Source: CAZNPL01 sp964574815 (GTDB lineage: Bacteria; Planctomycetota; Phycisphaerae; UBA1845). From it: DNA of 64,000 nt. The translations under genes were made by a program, and so were the position numbers. The notes below the pieces were generated by a model that saw only the letters and a list, made by a program, of their open reading frames with translations, made no database searches and was not told where the DNA came from. Within the stretch, counting starts at the first letter, position 1. Every line of letters starts with the position of its first letter. The stretch is from NCBI GenBank assembly GCA_964574815.1, contig CAZNPL010000005.1, positions 124,001 to 188,000 on the forward strand, given 5' to 3'. Below are positions 9,101 through 17,078 of the stretch, in pieces.

Positions 9101-10716
9101 TTATCGCAAGAGTCGGTGGCCTCGTTACAGGAATCGTCGGTGCAGGCGACGCTGTCATTGCAGTTCGGCGGCGTCCCCGCAACGCAGCTCCCGCCCACGC
9201 AATCCTCGGCGCCGTTGCACCACAGCCCGTCGTCGCAGTCGGCCGGCGAGGTGCATCCCGGCCCGACGAGTTGCAACGAATTGATCGCGTCGACGCGTCC
9301 GTAGCCGTAGCCGCGGTCAAATCCAGTCGGGCCGAAATCGATGGCGCCGTCGCGGATAATCTGGCGGACTTCCGCAGGTGTGAGCGTCGGATCGGCATCG
9401 AGGATCAGTGCTGCGAGGCCGGCAACGTGCGGGCAGGCCATACTGGTGCCACTCATGCCAACGATTGAGCTTCCGCCGGCGGAGTTGCTGGCCGACCAGA
9501 TCACGGCACCGGGCGCGGTCACATCGAGGTAGTCGCTTTCGTTGCTGAAGCAGACGACTTGGTCCTCCACCACCGGCGAATAATCGGTGCAGTTCGACCA
9601 GTTGAAGGTGCTGGTGTTGTCCTCACAGGTGGGGTAATCGGCCTTGTAGGTGGCCCCCACCGCGATGACGTCGATGCCGCAGGCGGGTGAAGACATCGAA
9701 TTGCTGTAGTTGTTGTTCCCGGAGGCGGCCACCACGACAACGCCGTTGGCCACAGCGTTATTGGCCGCAACAGCCCAACTGTGGCTGCACGGACCGCTGT
9801 AGTTCCCGGTGCCGATGCTAAGGCTGATGACGTCGGCCCGGCCGCCGGAGGGCTTCTGATCGGCACAATAATCGATGCCGGCGATGATGTCGCTGTCATA
9901 GCCTCCGCCGAACTGATTTAGGATCTTCACGCCAATGAGTGTGGCCTCCGGCGCGACGCCCTGGAATGGTTCCGAGCCGGTGCCGCACGGATCCCAGCTT
10001 ATGCCGGTGCCGCCGACGGCGATGCCGGAGCAATGGGTTCCGTGTCCGTGATCGTCCTCGGGATTGGAGTCGTCATTGTAGAAGTCGTAGCCGGCCGCCG
10101 TGTCGATTCGGTCGGAATACATGATGTGATCGGAGTCGATACCTGTGTCGCAGACGCACACGCGGACTCCCGAGCCGTCCGCCGAGAGGCCGGCGCCGGT
10201 GATCTGGCTCTGCAAGGCGCGGATCAGGGGGGTGCTGTCGTGTAAGTTGATGACGTTGGGATGGTACTCGTCGACCTCGACGCGGGTAACGCCCGGCATT
10301 TTCTTGAGCGACTCGATCTGCGACTCGGGGATGCCGCGCAGGTTCAGCACGTGAGGCAGAATCGAATGATACTCGTATTTGACCTTGCCGCCGTGGCGGG
10401 TGGCGAATCTGCGAATGTCCCCGCGCTTGAGTGCATGGCGGCCGAGGGTCGGTTCCATGTGAACCAGCACGCTCACGCGCCCTTCCTCACGAGCACGAGT
10501 CACTTCGTGATTAGCCGACTCGGCCAACTTCACGGCTTCCGAGACGTCCTGATCCCCCCCAGTAAAGTGGACACGCTCTTCGCCAGCAGCCGCCCATTCG
10601 GGATTCAGCGAAGCGGCGGGCCGCTCCTCCGCCTGCACGGTTGCCGTACAGACGCTTAACACAACGACGGCCGCAGTGATCGGCCGCCATACCTGTTCAG
10701 CCAGAGAAGCCATCAT
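6169..10716 (-). CDS. Secreted subtilisin-like (S8) protease with Cys-rich repeat tail
   Basis: A 1515-residue exported serine protease. ATG 10716 has AAAGGAG at good spacing; the longer frame lacks one. Residues 1-29 form a signal peptide ending VQA. A propeptide-like segment precedes the S8 domain, with Asp190 (VCVCDTGID), His225 (GHGTHCSG) and Ser425 (MSGTSMACPHVAG) all present. From about residue 490 there are many 40-45 residue modules of the form CDDGLWCNGAEDC...VDCNDGVGCTDDSCN. In the middle (about 870-1110) these are interrupted by a beta-rich region with two similar halves (LSNTYVSPVVV; then YNTAFASAPQVA). Cys modules resume and the protein ends in a compact Cys-knot-like WGSCSQDSDCCSGNC. 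No anchor is seen; a cell-surface or extracellular role is inferred. Confidence 0.88.
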   Translation of the reverse strand: MMASLAEQVWRPITAAVVVLSVCTATVQAEERPAASLNPEWAAAGEERVHFTGGDQDVSEAVKLAESANHEVTRAREEGRVSVLVHMEPTLGRHALKRGDIRRFATRHGGKVKYEYHSILPHVLNLRGIPESQIESLKKMPGVTRVEVDEYHPNVINLHDSTPLIRALQSQITGAGLSADGSGVRVCVCDTGIDSDHIMYSDRIDTAAGYDFYNDDSNPEDDHGHGTHCSGIAVGGTGISWDPCGTGSEPFQGVAPEATLIGVKILNQFGGGYDSDIIAGIDYCADQKPSGGRADVISLSIGTGNYSGPCSHSWAVAANNAVANGVVVVAASGNNNYSNSMSSPACGIDVIAVGATYKADYPTCEDNTSTFNWSNCTDYSPVVEDQVVCFSNESDYLDVTAPGAVIWSASNSAGGSSIVGMSGTSMACPHVAGLAALILDADPTLTPAEVRQIIRDGAIDFGPTGFDRGYGYGRVDAINSLQLVGPGCTSPADCDDGLWCNGAEDCVGGSCVAGTPPNCNDSVACTDDSCNEATDSCDNIPNDANCDNGLWCDGAETCNATLGCQAGTAPDCNDGVACTDDSCNESTDSCDNVANDANCDNGLYCDGAETCDSVLDCQAGTAVDCNDGVGCTDDSCNESTDSCDNVANDANCDDGLWCNGAETCDPALDCQAGSDPCPGQLCDEDGDFCYDCEFNSDCDDGLFCNGAETCVDGTCQPGTAVDCNDGVGCTDDSCNETTDSCDNVANDANCDDGQYCNGAEWCDAVNDCQAGTAVDCNDGVACTVDACNETTDSCDNTPDDGLCDDGQFCNGAETCDPLLGCQAGTDPCPGLDCDEVNDQCTGGPTAQLEADWVTVGGTAVTVPLSNTYVSPVVVCSVQYSNNTVPVVPRVTNVGASSFDVYLQNPAGGGVAAETVHYLVVEEGNWTIDGVNVEAQSYLSTVTDENNSWVGEAQSYLQSYTSPVVLGQVMSTNDAEWSVFWCQGTARANPPVATDLKTGKTVCEDTLVTRADETVGFIVFEAGHGTIGGIAFEAALGADTVAGVTNAPPYTYTYNTAFASAPQVAITTMAGVDGGNGGWSYTYGASPTTTTTLDLVIDEDQIADTERNHTTEQVGYVVFETALVYPSAPECTTPADCDDGLWCNGAEDCVSGSCVAGTPVDCSDGVVCTDDSCNESTDSCDNIANDANCADGLYCNGDEWCDALSDCQAGTAVDCNDGVACTDDSCNETTDSCDNVANDAYCDNGEFCDGAETCDALLGCQAGIDPCVGFFGCDEVNDVCVECSDNADCDDGLYCNGAETCDALGVCQPGSAVDCSDGVGCTDDSCNETTDSCDNVANDANCDDGQYCNGVEWCDAVSDCQAGTAVDCNDGVGCTDDSCNESTDSCDNIANDANCDDGQYCNGAEWCDAVNDCQAGTAVDCNDGVGCTDDSCNESTDSCDNIANDAYCPDNGLFCDGTEYCDAINDCSSTGDPCATGETCNETTDTCESSCVPRWGSCSQDSDCCSGNCLRWGFCW

Positions 10717-11134
10717 GATCGGAGTCTCCTTTCTACACGCCGGCCACGGCAGGGTGCGTACCTGCATCCTCTCCGCAGCCGACCTCCACCTTGCTCTGAT
10801 TTGAGAGGAAATACAGGACGCGTTCGCTGCCGTCCGCCGGAACGGCATAGCCCCCGACGGCGCAGCGCATACCGGCCCGCGAATCCTCGTCAGACGCGCG
10901 CGCCGCAGAACAGCTCTTGCTCATAAACACCGCAAACGCTTCGACCACTCGCGACGGGGGCCGGTTGTCACCCCGTCGATTCCAAACACGGCGAATTGCA
11001 GAGAAACAGCGTAACTTATCGGGCACCGCCGGGTCAAGGTTTTTCTTTTCGAGCCGTTTCAGGCGAATGCGGGGCATTACGACGCCGGGCCGGGGCAATC
11101 GGAAGCGACCCGTGGCCTGGGTGCGGAGGCTGGC
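10717..11134. other. Intergenic between protease and glycosyltransferase
   Basis: No gene is recognised in either strand. This stretch is the upstream region of the protease, whose ribosome-binding site (AAAGGAG, minus strand) lies at about 10725-10731. I see no clear -35/-10 pair. Confidence 0.5.
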
Positions 11135-12226
11135 TCACGCATTCGTGACGACGCTGTACAATGAAGCAAATTGGGAGACAAGGGCTGGCCAAGCGAGGTT
11201 CTTTCCGGCGAAATCGAAGGCTTCGCGGGCTTGCCGCGTTCTCTCCGATAGGGCCTGCCTGATGAGCTTTCTGGCGGCCTCTCGAAGGTGGTCGCGGGTC
11301 GGCTCGCTGATGGTGATGTGTGACGCAAGGCCTTCGGGGAGGCCATGGTCGGAGGCCAGGACCGGGACGCCTGCGGCGATCGCCTGGAGGACGCTGACAG
11401 GCGGGCGGATGCAGAAGGAAGGGGCGGCCAGGAATGTGGCCTCGGCGAGCAGAACCTGTTGCTGGCGTTCATCAGGATTCACGACGATGGTGACGCGGTC
11501 GGCGAAGCCTTTTCGCAGGATGGCCGCTTCGAGCTGTGCGCGCCAGTCGGCTTTCTCGGGGCCGGCGAGGGTGACCGTCCAGCCCTGGAAATCGCGGCCC
11601 AGTTCGGCGACGGCTCTGAGCATCGGAACGACGCCTTCGATCGGATCGATCGGGCAGAGCATGAGCATGTGGCGTCGATCGGTGGATCCACCGTTGGCAG
11701 AGGCGATGCGGGCGGGCTTTGCGTCGTCGATGTCGATTCCGTAGGGCAGGACGCGAATGCGGTTTTCGCCGACCAGGCCTCGGCGAATGACGTGTTGGCG
11801 TTCTTTTTCGGCCAGAACGGTCACACAGGCGGCGTCGCGGTAGAAGCGGCGCTCTTGCAGCGAGCGGCGCAGGCGCCGGAACCAACCGCCTTTGGCGTAA
11901 GGATTCGGGCTGAGGGCGCCGAGGGGAGAGACGATGTAGGGTTTGCCCGCGGACCGAATCTGCGGGCCAAGGGATTCGACGAGGTTGCGATCGCAACAGT
12001 GGTAGTGGATGAGATCGGCAGCGGCGATGCGATCCGTGACGCGTCCGGCGGTGGCGGAATCCACGTCGGCGCCCGGAATGTGCATTGACGTGGGGCGGGC
12101 GGTCAGAACATTCGAGCTGATGCGGGCCTCGGCTAGCGGTTGGAATAGACCGCGCAGACTGATTGCGATCGAGCCAACCTCGGGTTCGAGGGAGTCCACA
12201 ATGTGGAGGACGCGGATTGGCATCAC
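11135..12226 (-). CDS. GT4-like glycosyltransferase, divergent
   Basis: A 363-residue GT-B fold protein. The N-terminal Rossmann half opens IRVLHIVDSLEPEVGSIA, followed by SPLGALSPNPYAKGGWFRR and the linker VLPYGIDI. The C-terminal half has LAGPEKADWRAQL and AIAAGVPVLASDHGLPEG. The usual acidic EX7E motif of family GT4 is not visible: the corresponding stretch reads SFCIRPPVSVLQAIAAG, with no glutamates. The sugar donor therefore cannot be guessed, and catalytic competence is open. It lies 274 bases downstream of a WaaP-like kinase on the same strand, so a role in surface glycolipid assembly is plausible. Confidence 0.75.
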   Translation of the reverse strand: MMPIRVLHIVDSLEPEVGSIAISLRGLFQPLAEARISSNVLTARPTSMHIPGADVDSATAGRVTDRIAAADLIHYHCCDRNLVESLGPQIRSAGKPYIVSPLGALSPNPYAKGGWFRRLRRSLQERRFYRDAACVTVLAEKERQHVIRRGLVGENRIRVLPYGIDIDDAKPARIASANGGSTDRRHMLMLCPIDPIEGVVPMLRAVAELGRDFQGWTVTLAGPEKADWRAQLEAAILRKGFADRVTIVVNPDERQQQVLLAEATFLAAPSFCIRPPVSVLQAIAAGVPVLASDHGLPEGLASHITISEPTRDHLREAARKLIRQALSERTRQAREAFDFAGKNLAWPALVSQFASLYSVVTNA

Positions 12227-12500
12227 GGCGTGTATGGTATTGCGGGCGTCATGCTACTGGAAGGGATCGATTCCGATCCAATCGTGACGCCGGGTCGCCG
12301 GCGCGCCGTACGTGTCCAGCGAGCTTGCCTGCGGGTTCCTTCCATGCGGCGGCGGCACGGGCAATGCCGGTCTTGCTGGCGGGCAAGACCCGCGTTGCCC
12401 ATGGCACCCTTCTCAGTACGCTAAACTTCCTGGGCCCAACCTGGGTTACCCAGTGTTACGGCATGTCCACGCAAGCGTGGGCATGGCACCCAACGCTTGA
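12227..12500. repeat. Intergenic with long palindrome
   Basis: The segment holds the near-perfect inverted repeat GCATGTCCACGC-AA-GCGTGGGCATG (12461-12485) and the short inverted repeat TGGGCCCA near 12431. Similar palindromes built on CCACGC/GCGTGG are common as dispersed repeats in planctomycete genomes (general impression). No gene is seen. Confidence 0.5.
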
Positions 12501-13478
12501 TCAGTCGCCTGTATAGGCGTCGATCTTGCCCTTCTTGCGGCCTCTTGCGCGTTGGAGGTAGCGGGCCGCGCCGCGTGCCAACTGGCGCCAGTGGTCCTTC
12601 CATCGCTTACGGTCGTTCGGGCGATCGGCGAGGTACGCTTTGAGAAAACGAAGGCGGTCGGTGCGCGTGACGGCGGTGGACTCGGTGAGGCTGGCAGCGA
12701 GGCGGATAATGCCTCGCCATTCGGCGCTGACGTCGGGGCCGCTGCCGATACGAATGCCGTCAAGATCCACAAGCCACGGTTGGGGGCCGGTGGTGTCGGA
12801 GTCCCAATCGCTGATCAGGACATTGGAGGCCTTGAAATCGCGGTGATAGACGTGGCGGGCGGCCATCCGGCGGCAGAGCGCGGCGAGGTTCGCGGCCAGC
12901 AGCCTCTTTACTGAAACAAATCGGTCCGGATCCAGTTCCCAGAGCAGGCCGGAGCAGACGCGCTCGAGGTCGGCCGTGCCGGGCAGGGCCTCGGTGATCA
13001 GCCAGGATTCCTTTCGAGGCCGGCGGCGTTCGAGGACGGCCAGCGGCAGCGCCGTGCAGATGCCGGCGCGCAGGAGGGCGAGGCCGCGGTCGAAAGTCCG
13101 GCGTTCGCGGGAGACGCGAAAGCGTGCGAGCACGTCGCGAAGACCTCCCTGTGCGCAGCTCTGTTTGCACACGACATCGAGCGGACGCGAGCGAACGCAG
13201 AGACGAGTGCGGAATACCTGGGCGCTCGTCGAGCGCTTGAGCATGACCCGCTCTACCTCCTCGGTGTCACCTTTGACGAGTCCGTTCAAAGCTCGGCGCC
13301 AGTCGTCAAGCGTCGGCGAGGCGGAGCTTGCGGGATGAAGGCATCCGGGCAACGCCCAGCTTGTGAGGACGCGCCCTGACCAGCCGTCGTCAAGCGTGAT
13401 CGGTACAACGCATAGCCGGACATCGTCGGTTGCGGTTTCTTGGCAAGCTGTGACGACTGAGGATGACACGGTGGTCAC
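12501..13478 (-). CDS. WaaP/KdkA-like lipopolysaccharide core kinase homologue
   Basis: A 325-residue protein kinase-fold enzyme of the type that phosphorylates lipopolysaccharide sugars. VVCKQSCAQGG near residue 110 has a candidate ATP-binding Lys. The catalytic loop is VYHRDFKASNVLI (about residue 215), and the metal motif is LVDLDGIRIG (about 240). The first ~90 residues are not recognisable. Its start codon overlaps the pheT stop by four bases (ATGA), so it is translationally coupled to phenylalanyl-tRNA synthetase, an unexpected partner. The glycosyltransferase downstream supports an envelope role. A RIO-type or other small-molecule kinase is the alternative. Confidence 0.72.
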   Translation of the reverse strand: MTTVSSSVVTACQETATDDVRLCVVPITLDDGWSGRVLTSWALPGCLHPASSASPTLDDWRRALNGLVKGDTEEVERVMLKRSTSAQVFRTRLCVRSRPLDVVCKQSCAQGGLRDVLARFRVSRERRTFDRGLALLRAGICTALPLAVLERRRPRKESWLITEALPGTADLERVCSGLLWELDPDRFVSVKRLLAANLAALCRRMAARHVYHRDFKASNVLISDWDSDTTGPQPWLVDLDGIRIGSGPDVSAEWRGIIRLAASLTESTAVTRTDRLRFLKAYLADRPNDRKRWKDHWRQLARGAARYLQRARGRKKGKIDAYTGD

Positions 13479-15880
13479 GCCTTCCGAAGTTCTGCGTCGC
13501 GTTCGGCGAGATGGCGCTCGAAGGCTTTGCGAAACCGGGCGACATCTCCATCCACCAGCGTTCGCCGCGGATCGCCGATACGCACGCGGAAGGTCATGGA
13601 GCGTTTCCCGGCCGGCACCGATTTACCCTCATAGCTTCCCACGAATGTAAGGCGTCGCAACAGGGGATCGCCGAACTCGCTGATATCCTTACGTATTTCA
13701 GTAAAGCGGCGCGCCCCGTCCACGAGTACAGAGAAATCCAGCTCCACCTCCGGATAGGCCGGCACGGGTGCCAGCGGGGCCGAGGTCGTCAGCAGATCGG
13801 TCAGGGGGTCGAGTTCCCACTCCGCCCAGACGAACGACCAGGCCGCGAGGTGGTCGTCGATGCGACGACGCAGATCGAGGGGGGCGGCGCCGACCCGGCC
13901 GACGTCCCGGTCTGCAACCCGGATGGCGGTGGTCTTGTAGGGGTGCTCCCAGGGGTGGGCAGGCTCGGCGTCGGTGGATACGAAATCGACCTGGTGGGCC
14001 AGCACCTGCCAAGTCCACGTGTCGATCGCTCCTTTAAGCTCTGCCAGTTGACGGTCCTCGGCCGTCTTGCTGCGCAGCCCGAACAGGATGCCGATACGCC
14101 GGCGTTCGACGTGCTCGCTTCCAATGAGCGGAAACGCACTGCCCAGCTCGACAAGTTTGAACTCGGAGAAGTGGTGGCGATTTAGATCGGCAGCGGCCAA
14201 CAGGCCGGGGAGCAACGACTTGCGAAGTCGTTCGGCGCCGGCGGCGGCCGGGTTGCGCAGGGTCAGGCAGTTTCCCGGGTCATAGCGGAGCGTTTCGCAC
14301 CAGGCGGCGTCGTACCAGAGGTAGCGGAAGATCTCGGCCATACCGAGGCCCTGGGTCAGCAGTCGCAAAGAGGCGCGTTCGAGTGATTGCAGCGGGTTGC
14401 GCTCGAGCGCACGCACCGTGACTTCGGGGAAGCTGGGCTCGATGGTGTTGTAACCGACGAAGCGGGCGATCTCCTCGATCACGTCGGCTTCGATCTCGAT
14501 GTCGCGGGTGGCCCGGAAGCTGGGGATCTCGACCTGCATGGTGTCGCCCTGGTCGGTGACCCTGAACTCCAGGGCCGACAGGATGCGCGTGATTTCGTCG
14601 CGGCTGACGTCGTGGCCCATGAAGCGGGAGGCGTAGTCGGGATCCAGCGTGACCGTCACCCTGGGCAGCGGTTTGGCATAGGCGTCGCTGAGGCGGCTGG
14701 CCAGGGTGAGATCTTCGAACACCGATTTACCAAGATACACAAAGCGCTGGATGCCCAGCACGGTGTTGTTCGGGTCGAGCGACTTTTCGAAGCGGGCGCT
14801 GGCGTCGGTCCGGTGGCCCAGTCGATTGGCGCAGCGGCGGATGACGTACGGGTTGAAATTGGCGGACTCCAGAAGCATCGACCGGGTCGATGGTTTGATT
14901 TCGGTGTCGGCGCCGCCCATGATGCCGGCCAGCGCGACGGGCTTACGCCGGCACATGATCATCAGGGCGCCGTCGGGCATGGTTCTTTCGACGTTGTCCA
15001 GGGTGACGAACTTCGTGCCGGCCTCGACGGTTCCGACTTCGATGCGGTCGACGTCGTCGCCGTCGAAGGCGTGCATGGGTTGGCCAAGCTCGAGCATGAT
15101 GTAGTTGGTCAGATCGACGAGGAAGTCGATGGGGCGGAGCCCGACGTGCCCGAGGCGAAGCTGCATCCAGAGCGGCGCGGGCCGCGAGGCGACGCTCTTC
15201 ATCAGCAAACCGGTGTACCGCGGACATTGATCGGGGTCGTCGATTTCGATAGGGATTTCGGGAAGCGACTCGTCCTGGAGGGTTTCGACCGGCGTCACGG
15301 GGTAAGGCTTGAGCGGCGTGCCATATACGGCGGCGAGTTCGCGGGCGATCCCGTAGTGGCCCCAGAGGTCGGGCCGGTGGTTGATCGAGTGATTGTCGAT
15401 CTCGATGGCCCAATCGTCGAACACGGCCGGGTCGAGTTCGGTTCCGGGCGTGATATCGGGGCCGAGAAAGACCGCTTCGCGCGCGGCCAGCGCAATGCCC
15501 AAAGCGTCGCCGGGGAGGATCATTCCGCTGCTCGCCTGGCCGGCGACGGTGGTGTTGACGATCTCGCCGAGGGCTTTGACGTGAGCGCCTTTGGGCGCAT
15601 AGACCACGCGACTGCCGATGAGCAGGCTTGGCGCGGCGGTGACCGATTCAACGGCCTTGCCGCCGCCGACGTCGAGAACGGCCAGGCGGAGCGAATCGGC
15701 GCCTTCCAGTCGCTTCAGATCCTTTACCTCTGCACAGATGAGGCCACGAGCCTGCACATCGATCGCCTCGACGCCCTCGACTTCGGCACAGGTGATCGTG
15801 AAGCGCTCGGCGAGGTCGGCGGCGGTGAGGTCCGCGGGCAGATCCACGAAGTCTCGCAACCAGTTGATGGATACCAGCAT
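13475..15880 (-). CDS. pheT: Phenylalanyl-tRNA synthetase beta subunit
   Basis: The 801-residue beta chain of the alpha2-beta2 enzyme that charges tRNA-Phe. It begins with the canonical MLVSINWLRDFVDLP, followed by an OB-fold tRNA-binding domain (to about residue 155). Next come the B3/B4 editing domain with NYIMLELGQPMHAFD (about 268), the B5 domain (about 400-480), and the catalytic-like core with FRYLWYDAAW. The C-terminal ferredoxin-like anticodon-binding domain ends in RVRIGDPRRTLVDGDVARF. Length is normal for the long bacterial form. It lies 8 bases downstream of pheS and overlaps the following kinase gene by 4 bases. Confidence 0.95.
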   Translation of the reverse strand: MLVSINWLRDFVDLPADLTAADLAERFTITCAEVEGVEAIDVQARGLICAEVKDLKRLEGADSLRLAVLDVGGGKAVESVTAAPSLLIGSRVVYAPKGAHVKALGEIVNTTVAGQASSGMILPGDALGIALAAREAVFLGPDITPGTELDPAVFDDWAIEIDNHSINHRPDLWGHYGIARELAAVYGTPLKPYPVTPVETLQDESLPEIPIEIDDPDQCPRYTGLLMKSVASRPAPLWMQLRLGHVGLRPIDFLVDLTNYIMLELGQPMHAFDGDDVDRIEVGTVEAGTKFVTLDNVERTMPDGALMIMCRRKPVALAGIMGGADTEIKPSTRSMLLESANFNPYVIRRCANRLGHRTDASARFEKSLDPNNTVLGIQRFVYLGKSVFEDLTLASRLSDAYAKPLPRVTVTLDPDYASRFMGHDVSRDEITRILSALEFRVTDQGDTMQVEIPSFRATRDIEIEADVIEEIARFVGYNTIEPSFPEVTVRALERNPLQSLERASLRLLTQGLGMAEIFRYLWYDAAWCETLRYDPGNCLTLRNPAAAGAERLRKSLLPGLLAAADLNRHHFSEFKLVELGSAFPLIGSEHVERRRIGILFGLRSKTAEDRQLAELKGAIDTWTWQVLAHQVDFVSTDAEPAHPWEHPYKTTAIRVADRDVGRVGAAPLDLRRRIDDHLAAWSFVWAEWELDPLTDLLTTSAPLAPVPAYPEVELDFSVLVDGARRFTEIRKDISEFGDPLLRRLTFVGSYEGKSVPAGKRSMTFRVRIGDPRRTLVDGDVARFRKAFERHLAERDAELRKA

Positions 15881-15888
15881 GATGGCGG

Positions 15889-16962
15889 TCAGCCTTTAGC
15901 GATAATCGTCGGTCCAGTCAGAAACTGAGGCGGCACCAGCGCCCGCAGGTCGCCGCTGTTGAACATCCGAATGTCGCGGATGCCGTACTTCATCATCGCC
16001 AGCCGCGTGAGTCCAAGGCCGAATGCAAATCCGGTGTACTCGTGCGGATCGATCCCGCCGAACCTCAGCACGTTGGGGTGGACCATTCCGCACGGGAGTA
16101 TCTCGATCCATCCCGACTGCTTGCACGTCGGGCAGCCCGCACCGTCGCAGATCAGGCAGCTCATGTCGAGTTCGAAGCCGGGCTCGACGAAGGGGAAATA
16201 CCCGGGCCGCAGGCGGATGCTCACGTCGCGTCCGAACACCTCGCGCAGGAGGAGCTTCATCACAGCGATCAGATTGGCGATCGAGATGTTCCGGTCGATC
16301 ATAAGCCCTTCGAGTTGATGGAAGGTGTTCTCGTGGGACGCATCGATCGTTTCGTATCGGAAGCAGCGGCCCGGCACGATAGCGCGAAGCGGCGGTCCGT
16401 GCCGTTCCATCGACCGCACCTGCACCGGCGAGGTATGGGTCCGCAGCAGCATACCGTTGTTCAGCCAGAAGGTGTCCTGCAGGTCGCGCGCGGGGTGCAG
16501 AGCGGGGATGTTCAGCGCCTCGAAGTTGTAGTACTCGGTCTCCATTTCGGGACCGGTTTCGACCACGAAGCCCAGGCGCTGGAAAACCTCTTCGACCTGC
16601 CACTGGACCTCAGTGACCGGGTGCAGGGCGCCCAGCGGCGGCCTGGTACCGGGGAGCGTCGGGTCGTACGTGGCGGCCCGAGACTCGGCCGCTTGCGATT
16701 CGGCGGCCCGGATACGCTCTTCGACGGCGGCGAAAAGGCCGGCGAGATGGGCTTTGGCCTGGTTCAGCTCTTTGCCAACGGTGCCGCGCTGCTCCGGGGG
16801 ATACTCCTTGATGGAACGAAGCCAGGTGCCGAGCTTGCCCGCCTTGCCGATGGTTCGTGACTCCAGGCTGCGTAGAGCGTCCAGCGCCTGCAGATCGGCC
16901 AATGCGCGCTCCGTATCGGAGACGAGCTTCGTCAGTTCGCTTTTGAGCTGTTCCAGTTGCAC
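15889..16962 (-). CDS. pheS: Phenylalanyl-tRNA synthetase alpha subunit
   Basis: The 357-residue catalytic alpha chain. An N-terminal coiled coil (residues 1-90) is followed by HPVTEVQWQVEEVFQRLGF and the class II core: GPEMETEYYNFEALNIP, motif 2 FRYETIDASHENTFHQLEG, and motif 3 FAFGLGLTRLAMMKYGI. A Cys-containing insert CLICDGAGCPTC (about residue 270) precedes the WIEILPCGMVHP strand. Such inserts occur in some bacterial PheS and may bind zinc. It is the first gene of a minus-strand set: pheS, pheT, kinase. Confidence 0.95.
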   Translation of the reverse strand: MQLEQLKSELTKLVSDTERALADLQALDALRSLESRTIGKAGKLGTWLRSIKEYPPEQRGTVGKELNQAKAHLAGLFAAVEERIRAAESQAAESRAATYDPTLPGTRPPLGALHPVTEVQWQVEEVFQRLGFVVETGPEMETEYYNFEALNIPALHPARDLQDTFWLNNGMLLRTHTSPVQVRSMERHGPPLRAIVPGRCFRYETIDASHENTFHQLEGLMIDRNISIANLIAVMKLLLREVFGRDVSIRLRPGYFPFVEPGFELDMSCLICDGAGCPTCKQSGWIEILPCGMVHPNVLRFGGIDPHEYTGFAFGLGLTRLAMMKYGIRDIRMFNSGDLRALVPPQFLTGPTIIAKG

Positions 16963-17078
16963 AACAAATGCCCCAACAATCGGATCGCGTCGCCAAAACA
17001 GGTCGATAGCTTAGGGTGGCGCGCCGCGTCGCTCAAGAAGTTGCGGCTCGGCACTCCGGTTGCGTCCCGATCGGCGCA

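Noticed and set aside
6200..9270. Regularly spaced short repeats resembling a CRISPR or satellite array
   Set aside because: The repeats are codon-phased Cys modules inside the protease gene. Spacing varies and there are no palindromic repeat units or unique spacers.
14387..15928. 513-codon plus-strand frame opposite pheT
   Set aside because: GC-rich antisense artefact: pheT on the other strand has full domain structure.
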